Part shown: piece after piece, positions 1 to 8,402 of the stretch
Layout of the letters: every line of letters begins with the position of its first letter
Position numbering within the stretch: position 1 is the first letter of the stretch
Origin: Campylobacterales bacterium
Lineage (GTDB): Bacteria > Campylobacterota > Campylobacteria > Campylobacterales > Sulfurimonadaceae
Assembly: GCA_016938735.1 (NCBI GenBank)
Contig: JAFGUB010000027.1
Span: forward strand, 1 to 64,000
Reading direction: 5' to 3'
DNA length: 64,000 bases
Made by a program: the position numbers and the translations under genes
Notes under the pieces: model-generated
Told to the model about the DNA's origin: nothing
Databases searched by the model: none
The model's input: only the letters and a program-made list of their open reading frames with translations

Positions 1-197
1 CTCTTCCGCCTCTAGCCATCTATGGATTCCTTGATACATTTATGATTTTTGATCGTTTCTTTGTACCAAGAAGTGTAGCCAGATCAAGACTACTATACGC
101 GGGTGCTGAGTCTTGAGGAGCAAAAGCAGATGCTAGAGCCGTAGTCCTCGGGTCTCATCCGGGAGCCTTCGGCGTTGCCGTCGAAACTGACCACACC
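1..197. other. Window edge, unassigned
   Basis: No convincing gene is seen. On the plus strand one frame is open from base 3 to a TGA at 114-116 and could be the tail of a protein starting outside the window. On the minus strand an ATG at 19 follows an AAGGA Shine-Dalgarno-like sequence and would encode M-A-R-G-G-R before leaving the window. The two overlap, so at most one is real, and neither can be identified from this much sequence. Confidence 0.3.
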
Positions 198-1472
198 CTA
201 CGTACACAGCAGCCACTCGCTCATAGGCACAATCATAATTTTTTTGCCCTCAACCGTTATCTCCTCTTTTTCATCATGCGTGACAAGGTATCCCTCGTTG
301 AGCGAAAAGTACGCCATGGCTTCCAAAAGTCCGTTGATCTCTCTGCGCTTGGTTTGTTCTTCCTTGATCTCATAGCTGACATTGACCAGCAGCGCTTTGT
401 CGTGAAGTTTGGCATAAAAGTCTACTTCTTGCGTCCCTTTGTAGTAGTAGACCTCCTTCGTCTGCCTCCTTAGGTGTAAAAACGCGAGGTTCTCATAGAG
501 TTTACTTTTATCGTCGCCGATGGAGTACATTTTTTTAAAGCCGTTGTCCACCGCATAGATCTTTTTTGGATTACGCTGTTCCTCTTTGATGGAGTTACGA
601 AAAATCGGTACGCTAAAGAGCGCATAGGCATCTTCAAGGTAGGCCATATAGTTAAAAATCGTATCTTTACTGAGTTTGTACCCTTGGGATTTAAATTCAT
701 TGTAGAGCTTTGTAACGCTAAGCAGTGTCGCTATATTGGTAAAACAGTACTTGTTGAGATGCTTGAGCAGTGCGGTGTTTGAGATGTTATGACGCTCGGC
801 AATGTCTTTAAAGACAATGAGCTCAAGATAATCGCTCAGAATTCTTCTGGCTATCTCACGCTCTTGAGCGATGGTCTCGGCAAATCCTCCGTCAACCAGA
901 TAAACCTCAAAACTGTTTTTGATGAAGCTCAGCGACTTTGATGAGTGTAGATTCACTTCGATATTTTTAAACGCCAGATACTCCGCAAAGGAAAACGGAA
1001 AGATCTCAAAAGAGATCGTTCTACCTCTCAGGCTTGTTGCAATCTCGGTTGAAAGGAGTTTGGCGCTTGAGCCGGTAACGAAAATGGAGATATCAAAGGT
1101 ATCATGAACCCTTCGGACATAAAGTTCCCACCCCTCGACTACTTGGACCTCATCCAAAAAGAGGTAGATTTTCTCCTCTCTTTTACGGGGATAGAGTTCA
1201 AAATAGGACTCTAAAATCAGATCCAGATGCTCCAGCCTAAGCGGATAGAGTCTGTCATCCTCAAAATTGAGGTAGATCATATTTTCTCTTGAGGTCGTCT
1301 CTCGAAGCCTGTTGATACAGTCAAACAGAATCGAGCTTTTGCCGCTGCGACGCACGCCGATCAAAGAGATCACCTTTTTGCTTTCAAGAGGAATAGCATA
1401 TGCTCTTGGCACAATCCCTTTGATCTCTTTTTCGATGAAATCGGTAATGATCTTTTTGAAGAGATTTTTCAT
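198..1472 (-). CDS. AAA ATPase, AAA_14/DUF4143 type
   Basis: A 424-residue predicted P-loop ATPase of the family with an N-terminal AAA_14 domain and a C-terminal DUF4143 domain. Walker A is GVRRSGKSS at about residues 39-47 and Walker B is the hydrophobic stretch ending LFLDEVQ near residue 105; a sensor-like FVTGSSAKLL follows. Length is typical of the family. No signal peptide or membrane segment is seen, so it should be cytoplasmic. Members are often carried as stand-alone accessory genes and their substrate is generally unknown. It ends in TAG, lacks the TACATGTA palindrome found through the rest of the window, and its codon use looks more A/T-rich than its neighbours, which fits an accessory or transferred gene. 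No operon partner is visible. Confidence 0.85.
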   Translation of the reverse strand: MKNLFKKIITDFIEKEIKGIVPRAYAIPLESKKVISLIGVRRSGKSSILFDCINRLRETTSRENMIYLNFEDDRLYPLRLEHLDLILESYFELYPRKREEKIYLFLDEVQVVEGWELYVRRVHDTFDISIFVTGSSAKLLSTEIATSLRGRTISFEIFPFSFAEYLAFKNIEVNLHSSKSLSFIKNSFEVYLVDGGFAETIAQEREIARRILSDYLELIVFKDIAERHNISNTALLKHLNKYCFTNIATLLSVTKLYNEFKSQGYKLSKDTIFNYMAYLEDAYALFSVPIFRNSIKEEQRNPKKIYAVDNGFKKMYSIGDDKSKLYENLAFLHLRRQTKEVYYYKGTQEVDFYAKLHDKALLVNVSYEIKEEQTKRREINGLLEAMAYFSLNEGYLVTHDEKEEITVEGKKIMIVPMSEWLLCT

Positions 1473-1574
1473 AATCGTCCTTATACAAAAGGATGATTAT
1501 ATATATTATTGGTCTTTTTGTAAAGGATAAATCACACCCCCCTCTTCTCTTTTGAGCACCGATACGCCAAACCT

Positions 1575-1616
1575 TTGACCAAGATCAAAAGATTTGATCG
1601 GCAAAGATGCCACAAT
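1575..1616 (+). promoter_or_regulatory. Crp/Fnr-type box and -10 for the small cytochrome c
   Basis: TTGAC-N4-ATCAA at 1575-1588 is a near-perfect Crp/Fnr-family half-site pair (consensus TTGAT-N4-ATCAA). CACAAT at 1611-1616 is a plausible -10, placing the start near 1623 and the box centre at -41.5, the class II activator position. The same geometry appears at three other promoters in the window. Confidence 0.6.
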
Positions 1617-1643
1617 GTCCCAATTCAAACGTAAAGGACATCC

Positions 1644-1940
1644 ATGCGCTCACTCGCGACACTCACCTTGGCAACACTCGGCCTCTGCGCCGCTCTTTCG
1701 GCTAACGACAGTGCGGCTCTCTACAAAAAATGCGCGGCTTGCCACGGCGCGGCCGGCGAAAAATCGGCGCTCGGCAAGAGCAAGATCATTAAAGATCTCA
1801 GTAAAGAGGAGTTTGTCGCCGCGATGAAAGGCTACCAAGACGGCAGTTACGGCGGCGCTTCTAAAGCACTCATGGTCGGTCAAGTCAAAAACCTGACTCC
1901 TGAGCAGATGGACGCCATCGCAGCGTTTATTATCAAGTAA
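1644..1940 (+). CDS. Small periplasmic cytochrome c
   Basis: A 98-residue class I c-type cytochrome. Residues 1-20 form a Sec signal peptide ending SANDS; the heme-binding site is CAACH at 30-34, and methionines in the C-terminal half could provide the distal ligand. The start is supported by AAAGGA upstream. Its mature part closely resembles the C-terminal half of the lipoprotein cytochrome at 42178-42612 (shared EKSALGKS and QVKNL blocks), so the two are paralogues. It sits downstream of a Crp/Fnr-type box like that of nosZ, which suggests co-expression with N2O respiration and a role as an electron shuttle in the periplasm; that role is inferred. Confidence 0.9.
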   Translation: MRSLATLTLATLGLCAALSANDSAALYKKCAACHGAAGEKSALGKSKIIKDLSKEEFVAAMKGYQDGSYGGASKALMVGQVKNLTPEQMDAIAAFIIK

Positions 1941-1949
1941 CCCTCTTCT

Positions 1950-1967
1950 AGCCCGCCTCGGCGGGCT
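1950..1967. terminator. GC-rich hairpin after cytochrome c
   Basis: Perfect 8-bp inverted repeat AGCCCGCC/GGCGGGCT separated by TC, ten bases after the cytochrome stop codon and between convergent genes. There is no T-run, so it may act as an mRNA 3' stabiliser or a bidirectional barrier rather than as a classical terminator. Confidence 0.5.
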
Positions 1968-2016
1968 GATTCAAGCAGCACGCGATTGTTTCACTCCTCC
2001 CTACACATTCCGCCTT

Positions 2017-2046
2017 GGCGCTGCTGCTTGACCCAGCGCCCTTTTT
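2017..2046 (+). terminator. Rho-independent terminator
   Basis: GGCGCTG (2017-2023) pairs with CAGCGCC (2034-2040) and is followed by CTTTTT. It lies between the plus-strand cytochrome and the minus-strand end of the nos operon and touches the nosL stop codon. The T-run fits termination of plus-strand transcription. Confidence 0.6.
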
Positions 2047-2506
2047 AAAAATTCATATTCAAAAGATCAATCAAACCTTTGTTGATTTGCTCAAATGCCA
2101 TTACCCTACTGCCGCCGTTTTTCTCCATAAACTTCTCCGCTTCCGCTTTGGTGGCAAAGGGAATCAGATCATCTCCAACGCTGCTGACCACATGCGAACC
2201 GTAAACATAATAGGCCTTGGTCGCATCGATCATATCGAGTGTCGCGTAGTCCACGACGTAGCGATCTTTGATGCTTGCTTGCTCCTCTGGGGAGATGCCA
2301 AAAAAGTAGCGCATCATCGTTTTAAAACTGGCAAAGTAATAGACCTTGCCGTCTTCCATTTTGGCCATCGCCACCCACTCGGGGTGCTGATAGAGCGGCT
2401 TTTGGGTCACATTACATGTAACGCTTTTGTCGAGTTTAAGTTTACCGCCGAGATCGGCGGCTCCCAGCAGTAAGGCACAGCCTAGAAGAGAGACCAGAAT
2501 TTTCAT
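2045..2506 (-). CDS. nosL: NosL-family protein, distal gene of nos operon
   Basis: A 153-residue exported protein, the last gene of the nos operon. The first ~17 residues are a hydrophobic signal (a Cys at 10 is too early for a standard lipobox). Sequence features such as PEWVAMAKMEDGKVYYF, FKTMMRYFF and the C-terminal segment before INKGLIDLL match the NosL fold, a copper chaperone family for the NosZ active site. The usual CxxCGM metal motif is missing; only VTCNVT remains, and its codons lie inside a TACATGTA palindrome. A second NosL with an intact Cys pair is encoded two genes upstream, so this copy may have diverged. Start supported by AGGAG overlapping the upstream TAG stop. Confidence 0.8.
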   Translation of the reverse strand: MKILVSLLGCALLLGAADLGGKLKLDKSVTCNVTQKPLYQHPEWVAMAKMEDGKVYYFASFKTMMRYFFGISPEEQASIKDRYVVDYATLDMIDATKAYYVYGSHVVSSVGDDLIPFATKAEAEKFMEKNGGSRVMAFEQINKGLIDLLNMNF

Positions 2507-2515
2507 TGAACACTC

Positions 2516-3334
2516 CTATAAAATATCTTTGGTAGCAAAATAGCGATATCCCAACATCGAGAGCCCAAGCCCCGAGAGTATAGGATAGAGAATCGCAAAG
2601 GCCAAAAAGCTCTTCGCGCCGAAGGTATCAAGCACATAGTAGGCACTGGGTCCCAGCACGGTGAGTTCAGGATCAAAGAGGAGAAACGATCCGATGCGAA
2701 AGCCCTCAATGGGGTTGAGAAATGAGAGCAGTACGATGAGTTTTTCATTCACCCCCTGCTGCATCATCACCCCCAGCAGCACCACATCCATGAGCAAGAT
2801 GCAGGCCAGCCAGATGAAAAAGGCGCTTCCCATAGCCATTTCGCTGTTTTTAAGCATCGTCGAGAGGATGAAGCTCACCCCTAGAAAGAAGAGGCACAAG
2901 GCAAAGAGCAGTGCGCTGTAAAGCAGCAGCAGCGATACCGGAATCGGCAGACCCTTGATGAGGCCGATAAAGACCGCCAGCACCATCGCACCGAAGATTG
3001 GCAGATAGACCACAATCAGCCTGCCGATCCACTTGCCCCAGTAGTAGTCGCGTTTGGAGACGGGAAAGGAGAGCATATATTCCAGCACATGGCTCTCGCG
3101 CTCGGCGGAGATAGAGCGTACCGTCGAGATGAGTACAAAAATCGGCAGCACGATGATGGTGACTTGCAGATAGGCCAGCAGCAATCGGCTCAGTCCCGAA
3201 AAACCCATGACGTGCGATTCGGTCACGCCGGTGGTAAAAAAGAGCACCACCAAACCCCCAAACACGAGCGTGTAGATCAAAAACCAGCGCGAACGCAGCG
3301 ACTCAACAATATCTAAAAGGATCATGGTTTTCAT
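2516..3334 (-). CDS. nosY: NosY, ABC-2 type permease of the nos cluster
   Basis: About 272 residues with six predicted membrane segments, the ABC-2 permease type found as NosY in nos clusters. NosDFY is the ABC-type system required to mature the Cu sites of NosZ in the periplasm. The start at ATG 3334 is preferred to an in-frame ATG at 3355 because GAGGAGGTAAG precedes it and the upstream nosL ends at 3339. The motif SAERESHVLEYMLSFPVSKRD, shortened here to SAERESHVLEYML, is typical of this permease family. The partner ATPase is encoded at 3757-4395. The gene ends with TAG, and the AGGAG of the next gene overlaps that stop. Confidence 0.85.
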   Translation of the reverse strand: MKTMILLDIVESLRSRWFLIYTLVFGGLVVLFFTTGVTESHVMGFSGLSRLLLAYLQVTIIVLPIFVLISTVRSISAERESHVLEYMLSFPVSKRDYYWGKWIGRLIVVYLPIFGAMVLAVFIGLIKGLPIPVSLLLLYSALLFALCLFFLGVSFILSTMLKNSEMAMGSAFFIWLACILLMDVVLLGVMMQQGVNEKLIVLLSFLNPIEGFRIGSFLLFDPELTVLGPSAYYVLDTFGAKSFLAFAILYPILSGLGLSMLGYRYFATKDIL

Positions 3335-3338
3335 GCCC

Positions 3339-3773
3339 TTACCTCCTCTGCTCAAAAGCGATCACGCGGCGCGCCATCTCGGCGTAGTCGATGGTCTCTG
3401 TAGCGTTAAAATCACTGCGGTGCGCCCCGAAGCCAAAACCCATCGGTGTGAGATCCATCGCGGTGTAACGCGCCGTTTTGGCATCGATCCACTCTTGATC
3501 TTCCAGATTCTTGACCCAGATCTTGGCCTGCTCGGCCCAAGGGATCTTCTCTTCAATGAGCCACAGCACCGCGCAACCGATATCGTCATACATGTAATGC
3601 TTGCCGCTGCTCGGGTCAAGTACTTGCGCGGCGTAGGGTTTGTCGCTCACCACCATCGCGCAGCGCACGCACATGTCGCGGTCCCAATGCACCTCTTTGG
3701 GCACGCCTGCGCCGCTTTTGCCATCACACCCCAGCAGTAAAAACAGCAGTAGCAGACTAAAGCGCACGATCAT
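3339..3773 (-). CDS. nosL: NosL copper-chaperone lipoprotein
   Basis: A 144-residue lipoprotein with a short hydrophobic leader and lipobox LLGC (Cys near 16). The metal motif MCVRCAM is a CxxCxM variant of the NosL CxxCGM site. Downstream blocks (YMYDDIGCAVLW, W-DAKTARY, TPMGFGFGAH) define the family and are shared with a second-cluster homologue at 25932-26438. NosL binds Cu(I) and supplies apo-NosZ; the lipid anchor would hold it in the periplasm. It sits between nosF and nosY, overlapping nosF by 17 nt, so it is translated with the ABC components. Confidence 0.9.
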   Translation of the reverse strand: MIVRFSLLLLFLLLGCDGKSGAGVPKEVHWDRDMCVRCAMVVSDKPYAAQVLDPSSGKHYMYDDIGCAVLWLIEEKIPWAEQAKIWVKNLEDQEWIDAKTARYTAMDLTPMGFGFGAHRSDFNATETIDYAEMARRVIAFEQRR

Positions 3774-4395
3774 CGACGATCCTTCCTAAATCCATGGTCA
3801 CGCTACGGCGGATGATGCCTGAGAGCTCTTCGAGACGGTGGCTGATCATCACCACCGTTTGCGTCTCATCCAGCGCTTCAAGCAGCTCCAGCAGCACCCT
3901 GCGCGAGGCCGGGTCGATGTTGGATGAGGGCTCATCGAGCAGAATCATTTTGCTGGATCGGGCAAAAGCCAGCGCAATCATCAGCTTTTGGCGCATCCCG
4001 CCTGAGAGGGTATAGAAGGCTTTGTGGCGTACCGACTCAAGATCCATCCCCATACGCTCCGTAATCGCAGCGACCTTCCCCTCATCGGTTTGGGCCGTTT
4101 GGCGGGCGTAGCCGCAGAGTGCATCGACACTGAGGCGAATCGGCGGGGAGAGCTGCGGCACGAAGCTAATGTGAGCGACGCTTTGGCTGCGCTCTTTAAA
4201 CGGATCGAAACCATGAATGCGCAGTTGCCCGGAAGTGGGGGCATACAGCCCCAGCATGAGCCGCATCAACGTCGTTTTACCCGCACCGTTAGGGCCTAGA
4301 ATCGCCACCTTCTCGCCTTGAGCAATGCTCAGGTTCACCCCCTCGAGTGACGGGGTGGATTGAAAATATTTGCTCAGCTCGACCGCTTCGATCAT
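3757..4395 (-). CDS. nosF: NosF, ABC transporter ATPase
   Basis: A 212-residue ATP-binding subunit with Walker A GPNGAGKTT (about 34-42), signature LSGGMRQ, Walker B MILLDEPSSNIDP and a switch histidine in MISHR. It is short compared with many NosF proteins (~300), lacking a C-terminal extension, but all ATPase motifs are complete. It pairs with NosY (2516-3334) to energise NosD-dependent copper-site maturation of NosZ. The ATG overlaps the nosH stop as ATGA, indicating translational coupling. It ends with TAG inside the following nosL. Confidence 0.9.
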   Translation of the reverse strand: MIEAVELSKYFQSTPSLEGVNLSIAQGEKVAILGPNGAGKTTLMRLMLGLYAPTSGQLRIHGFDPFKERSQSVAHISFVPQLSPPIRLSVDALCGYARQTAQTDEGKVAAITERMGMDLESVRHKAFYTLSGGMRQKLMIALAFARSSKMILLDEPSSNIDPASRRVLLELLEALDETQTVVMISHRLEELSGIIRRSVTMDLGRIVDDRAL

Positions 4396-5312
4396 AGGAA
4401 ATCCTTTAGGCGAAACTCATAGCTGATGGCATCATCCCCGCAGACGTCAATACAGCGCCCACACAAGGTACAGTCGCCGCTGATAACATGCTCGGTCACA
4501 ATCCCCTTCTCTTTACGCGCCGCGTCATGCTCCTTTTTGGCAAAGTCCAGCACATGCGGCTCGGGACAGACCCGCATACAGGCGGTACAGTGGGTACACT
4601 TGTCATTGTCCCACTTCATCCGCAGCGCCGAACCCCACCCCAGCGAACCATAAGTGGTGCCGATGGGGCAGATGTAGGTACACCACGCGCGGCGCGAATA
4701 GAAAATCTCCATCAGTAGCACCGCCACCACCCACACCGCCGCAAGGCTCCAGCCATAGACGATCATACGGCTCATGATACCCACAGGGTTGAGCGTCTCA
4801 AAGACCAGATAGCCGCTCAGCAGTGCAAAGAGGGCAAAGAGTGCCCAAAAGACGTAGCGCACGCGGTGGTCGAAGCGACGCTCTTTGAGGATGCCTTTGG
4901 CGACAAGCTGCTTGTTGATACACTCGCCGATTTCGCTGAGCAGCCCATAAGGGCAGACCCACGCGCAGTAGGTACGCCCGCCGATCAGCAGATAGAAGAT
5001 AACGATGGTCGCCGTACCGATGAGCATATTGGTCGGCAACACACGCTCCGCCAGCACCACCTGCAGCGTTGCAAAAGGGTCGATCAGATGAAAACCCAAG
5101 ATGCGTGAGGCGCTCAGCGTCCCCTCTAAAATCTGAATATCGATATGAAAGGAGAGAAAAAAGAGCAGGTGCAGCGCAATAATCGCCATCCAGCGCCAAC
5201 CGCGCCAGGTGAGCACCGTTTTGCCCGCTTTGTCTTTACCCAGCAGTGTTGCGTAGAAGCGGTGCGAGATCACCTTGCGCAGGGAGTCGTTGTATTTGTC
5301 CATCAGTTTCAT
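4392..5312 (-). CDS. nosH: NosH, NapH-like membrane polyferredoxin
   Basis: A 306-residue integral membrane protein of the NapH family. Four to five transmembrane helices are interrupted by two CxxxCP motifs (CAWVCP and CTYICP), and the C-terminal cytoplasmic tail carries two [4Fe-4S] ferredoxin motifs (CTHCTACMRVCP and CTLCGRCIDVC). In Wolinella-type nos operons NosG and NosH are thought to form a menaquinol-oxidising module passing electrons through NosC1/NosC2 to NosZ. Adjacent to nosC2 (nine bases) and overlapping nosF. MKLMDK is taken as the start; an internal Met at residue 4 is a possible alternative. Confidence 0.9.
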   Translation of the reverse strand: MKLMDKYNDSLRKVISHRFYATLLGKDKAGKTVLTWRGWRWMAIIALHLLFFLSFHIDIQILEGTLSASRILGFHLIDPFATLQVVLAERVLPTNMLIGTATIVIFYLLIGGRTYCAWVCPYGLLSEIGECINKQLVAKGILKERRFDHRVRYVFWALFALFALLSGYLVFETLNPVGIMSRMIVYGWSLAAVWVVAVLLMEIFYSRRAWCTYICPIGTTYGSLGWGSALRMKWDNDKCTHCTACMRVCPEPHVLDFAKKEHDAARKEKGIVTEHVISGDCTLCGRCIDVCGDDAISYEFRLKDFL

Positions 5313-5321
5313 TGCATCAAC

Positions 5322-5846
5322 CTACTGTGCGATTTTGCTTTTGGCCTCGAAGGTGGCGATCTCTTTGGCTAAGGCATCGAGCTCCTCTTGACTCATGTTG
5401 GCAAGCAGTCCGTACATGACGTAGTTCTGCTTTTTACCGGTTTTGAAGTCGGTGAGGCTTTGGATCAAATGCGCTTCGGAGAGGCCGATAATCTTGGGTC
5501 CCACCCCTCCTTCGCCGTTGTTGCCGTGACACGAAGAGCAGCGCACCTTGTATTCGGGGCTCACCTTGAAGCTGGCCATAGAGCCGGCTTTCTCTTTGAG
5601 TGCCTTAAGCGTCTCGGCGCTCTCGTCGGTTTTGTCGGCCATCTGTGTCACGGCTGAGCCGATCACCTGTTGGGGTACATCGCCTACTTGAGCTTCTGTC
5701 TGGGCCATAGTCGCCATCATCTCCGATTTATCCAGCACCGCCTGGATTTTGCCAAGCTTGTCAAATTTCGTGTCGTTAGCGTACATGTAAAGAAACGCGG
5801 CAAGCGACAACGCGCCTCCGAGCCCTGCGATAATGTGTCGTAGCAT
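5322..5846 (-). CDS. nosC2: NosC2, membrane-anchored monoheme cytochrome c
   Basis: A 174-residue cytochrome c with an uncleaved N-terminal membrane segment (residues 1-22), an Ala/Glu-rich predicted coiled linker, and a C-terminal class I domain with heme motif CSSCH followed by GNNGEGGVGP; MYGLLANM may supply the distal Met. It is the second of the paired cytochromes of Campylobacterota nos clusters, thought to relay electrons from NosGH to the cytochrome domain of NosZ. Directly abuts nosC1, sharing one base. Its membrane-leader codons include a TACATGTA site (5782-5789). Confidence 0.88.
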   Translation of the reverse strand: MLRHIIAGLGGALSLAAFLYMYANDTKFDKLGKIQAVLDKSEMMATMAQTEAQVGDVPQQVIGSAVTQMADKTDESAETLKALKEKAGSMASFKVSPEYKVRCSSCHGNNGEGGVGPKIIGLSEAHLIQSLTDFKTGKKQNYVMYGLLANMSQEELDALAKEIATFEAKSKIAQ

Positions 5847-6424
5847 TAGTGTGATCCTTCTTCTTTGAGTTCGCGTACCGCCTTGTTGAAGGTGGCGATT
5901 TCATCGGCCAGCGTGCGCAGTTCGGTGTCGCTGAGATTGTTCATCAGCTCCACCATCAGCACGTTGGGTTTCTCTTGGTGTTTGTAGTTTTGCATCGCGG
6001 TATAGATAAATTCGGCGTCGCGTCTCAGCAGCGATGGGCCGATAATGCCGTTGGCGTAGTCGTCGTGACAAGAGGAGCAGAGCTGAAAAAAGCGGTTGCT
6101 CAGACGACCCTTGAGCAGATCGATGCGCACCCGCTCATAAGGCGAACGCACATTGGCTTCGGCTTCAACACGGCTTTTGTAGTAATCCTCGTCAACCGTA
6201 GCGTTGGCCTCTTTGGCGTAGGAGTAGTAAAAGCTTTTGTTCCCCTCCCCATCGGGGCGGTTGTTTTGCGTCTGCTTGGCTTTGGGCGCGGCGTCGGGGT
6301 GTGGCGCCTCAACGACAATACCGGCCGGTACGGCTGCTTTAGGCGCTTCACGCTCTTGGCTTTTCTCTTCGCAGCCGCTCAGCAGCAGCAAGGAGAGTAG
6401 AAGGGATTTAGTAAATATCTGCAT
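5846..6424 (-). CDS. nosC1: NosC1, lipoprotein monoheme cytochrome c
   Basis: A 192-residue cytochrome c lipoprotein: leader with lipobox LLSGC (Cys 18), a long low-complexity linker rich in Ala, Pro and Lys, and a C-terminal heme domain with CSSCH at about 118-122. The spacing to NYKHQEKPNVLMVELM suggests an ordinary class I cytochrome. It probably works with NosC2 as the periplasmic electron relay of the N2O-reduction chain. It overlaps nosG by 17 nt. Confidence 0.88.
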   Translation of the reverse strand: MQIFTKSLLLSLLLLSGCEEKSQEREAPKAAVPAGIVVEAPHPDAAPKAKQTQNNRPDGEGNKSFYYSYAKEANATVDEDYYKSRVEAEANVRSPYERVRIDLLKGRLSNRFFQLCSSCHDDYANGIIGPSLLRRDAEFIYTAMQNYKHQEKPNVLMVELMNNLSDTELRTLADEIATFNKAVRELKEEGSH

Positions 6425-7187
6425 AACTCAGCCTTGGTTGGATTTCTAATACATTGGTCGGACAGACTTCGACGCAGACGCCGCAGCCCACGCATGCTTC
6501 TAGGATTTTTGGGATCATTCCTCCCTCTTTGGAGGCCACCATGCGGATCGCCTCCTCTTTGTTGGGCAGCGGACAGAGATCGGCGCAGAGCGTGCAGGGC
6601 TTGCCCTCTAGCTTTTGCGCTTCGATCAGCTCCGCCTCTTCGAGTTCGCGCTTGTTGGATTTAGCTCCCTCGCCGAGATTTCGGCTTTGCTGCTCTTCGG
6701 GGCTTAAGGTATGGGCATGGGCAAAGAGGCGATCGATATGCTCTTTTTGTACCGCGCCGCCTGTTTTGGCGATGCAGCGATCAAGGGCGCGCACGGCAAC
6801 GATCCCCATCTCCACCTTTTTGACATCCTCAACATGATGATCCAATGCGCCGCTTGGGCACGCCAGCACGCACGGCAGCAGCGGACAGAGATAGCAGCCT
6901 CGATCAAGGGCTTCGATATAAGGGGTGCCGATTCCATGACCGGTTGCGATATCGGCCAAACGGATCGAGTCGTAAGGACAGACCTGAAGACACTGCCCGC
7001 ACTTGACGCATAGCGCCAAAAAATCCTCTTCATTCACTGCCGCAGGGGGGCGCAGGAGCTTTGTGGTGTCGGATTTAAGATAGGGCGATAGCCCGACTCC
7101 GGCGGCTGCAAAAAGGGTTAAAAAACCGATGCCGCCGGCGTTTTTGAGAAAATCGCGCCGTGGCTCTTGTTTGGGTTCATGGGACAT
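6408..7187 (-). CDS. nosG: NosG, NapG-like Tat-exported ferredoxin
   Basis: A 259-residue iron-sulfur protein with a twin-arginine signal (PRRDFLKNAGG) and four [4Fe-4S] binding clusters of Cys: CVKCGQCLQVCP, a CYLCPLLPCVLACP block, CTLCADLCP and CVGCGVCVEVCP. This is the NapG/NosG architecture, a periplasmic partner of the NapH-like quinol dehydrogenase (NosH at 4392-5312). Overlaps the end of nosD by 11 nt and the start of nosC1, so it is embedded in the operon. Confidence 0.9.
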   Translation of the reverse strand: MSHEPKQEPRRDFLKNAGGIGFLTLFAAAGVGLSPYLKSDTTKLLRPPAAVNEEDFLALCVKCGQCLQVCPYDSIRLADIATGHGIGTPYIEALDRGCYLCPLLPCVLACPSGALDHHVEDVKKVEMGIVAVRALDRCIAKTGGAVQKEHIDRLFAHAHTLSPEEQQSRNLGEGAKSNKRELEEAELIEAQKLEGKPCTLCADLCPLPNKEEAIRMVASKEGGMIPKILEACVGCGVCVEVCPTNVLEIQPRLSYADIY

Positions 7188-8400
7188 GAATACTCCTGTG
7201 AAAACGGGGTTGGGTATCGGTGAGTAGATACTCGGGCTCCGAAAAAGGGGCCAGTTTGGTGAGAAAGTTGATTAAGGAGACCAGCGGTGTACCATAGAAG
7301 AACTTCGCATCCTCCTTGTATTGCCACAGCCGCCCGATGTACTCGTGTAGGTGATAAGGGGTATCGCCGATACCATCTTGATTCTTATCGAATCCTTGAT
7401 AATCATCCCAGTAGTTGCCCTCCCAGAAATTTTCAACGATGGAGGCTTTTTTGGTGTCATTGATGACTTGATCGATATTGCCGATAAGACTATTCGCTGC
7501 AAAGCGGTTGCCTTTATTATAGGCATGAAAATGGATCCCCTCGGCGTTGTAGAGGATCTTGTTGTTCTCGATGGTGTTGGTGGTCTCAGGCTCAAACGGC
7601 GACCAGTCAATATAAAAACCGCGCGCACAGTAAAGCACGGTGTTGCCCTTGATGGTGAAGTTAGAGACCTCTTTAAGCCCGATACCGATGCCCGTAGATC
7701 CCAAAGAGCTCTGCACCAGATTGCCCGTAGCGACCGAATCGCGGCTGTACATAAAAAAGATGCCCACCGAATTTTTGAGGTAGCGGTTGTTGCGGATGGT
7801 ATTGGCTCCGGCGTACATGAAGTGCAGCGAATAGCGGCACTCCTCGCCCACATTCTTCTCAATCAGGTTGCCGTGGCTGTACCAGATCACCATATCACGC
7901 GAACGGTAGAGACGGTTTTTGGCCACTACGTTGTCATTGCTGTACCACAGCCGCACCCCATCCCCGCGCACCCCTAAATCGAAATCTTTGGAGATGATGG
8001 TGTTGCCGACGATATGCGAATGGTGCACCATCTGAAAATCGATTCCAAAGAGGGTATCTTCAATATGACACCCCTCGATGCGCAGATCCTCGACCCCATC
8101 GGCCAAAACTGCGGCGTCAAGCTTGTAGTGCTGATCGCCGCTGTTTTGGATGCGCAGATTCTCTAGCGTCACATGGCTGCTTTTGATCGTAACGACCGTC
8201 CCTTCGCCTTCGCCGTCGATGATGCTCTTTTGATCCGCGCCGATGATGTGCAGAGGCTTATCGATCACGATGCGCCCCTTAAACACCCCCTCGGGAAGAC
8301 GGATCATCGAACCCGCCGCAGCGGCATCAATCGCCTCTTGCAGAGTGTTTTGGGCCATTACATGTAAGGCCGCCGCCAACAGAACCATTACGATTTTCAT
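7177..8400 (-). CDS. nosD: NosD, periplasmic copper-site maturation protein
   Basis: A 407-residue right-handed beta-helix protein with a Sec signal peptide (to about residue 17) and many PbH1-type repeats rich in N-x-I/V (for example IENNKILYNAEGIHF). NosD works with the NosFY ABC transporter to assemble the CuZ site of N2O reductase in the periplasm. Length and repeat pattern match the family. The ATG lies two bases after the TAA that ends the full-length nosB frame. A TACATGTA palindrome overlaps the signal-peptide codons (8359-8366). Confidence 0.92.
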   Translation of the reverse strand: MKIVMVLLAAALHVMAQNTLQEAIDAAAAGSMIRLPEGVFKGRIVIDKPLHIIGADQKSIIDGEGEGTVVTIKSSHVTLENLRIQNSGDQHYKLDAAVLADGVEDLRIEGCHIEDTLFGIDFQMVHHSHIVGNTIISKDFDLGVRGDGVRLWYSNDNVVAKNRLYRSRDMVIWYSHGNLIEKNVGEECRYSLHFMYAGANTIRNNRYLKNSVGIFFMYSRDSVATGNLVQSSLGSTGIGIGLKEVSNFTIKGNTVLYCARGFYIDWSPFEPETTNTIENNKILYNAEGIHFHAYNKGNRFAANSLIGNIDQVINDTKKASIVENFWEGNYWDDYQGFDKNQDGIGDTPYHLHEYIGRLWQYKEDAKFFYGTPLVSLINFLTKLAPFSEPEYLLTDTQPRFHRSIHVP

Positions 8401-8402
8401 CG

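Noticed and set aside
1-19. Start of a transposase on the minus strand (M-A-R-G-G-R)
   Set aside because: Only six codons are inside the window; the similarity is too short to support an insertion element.
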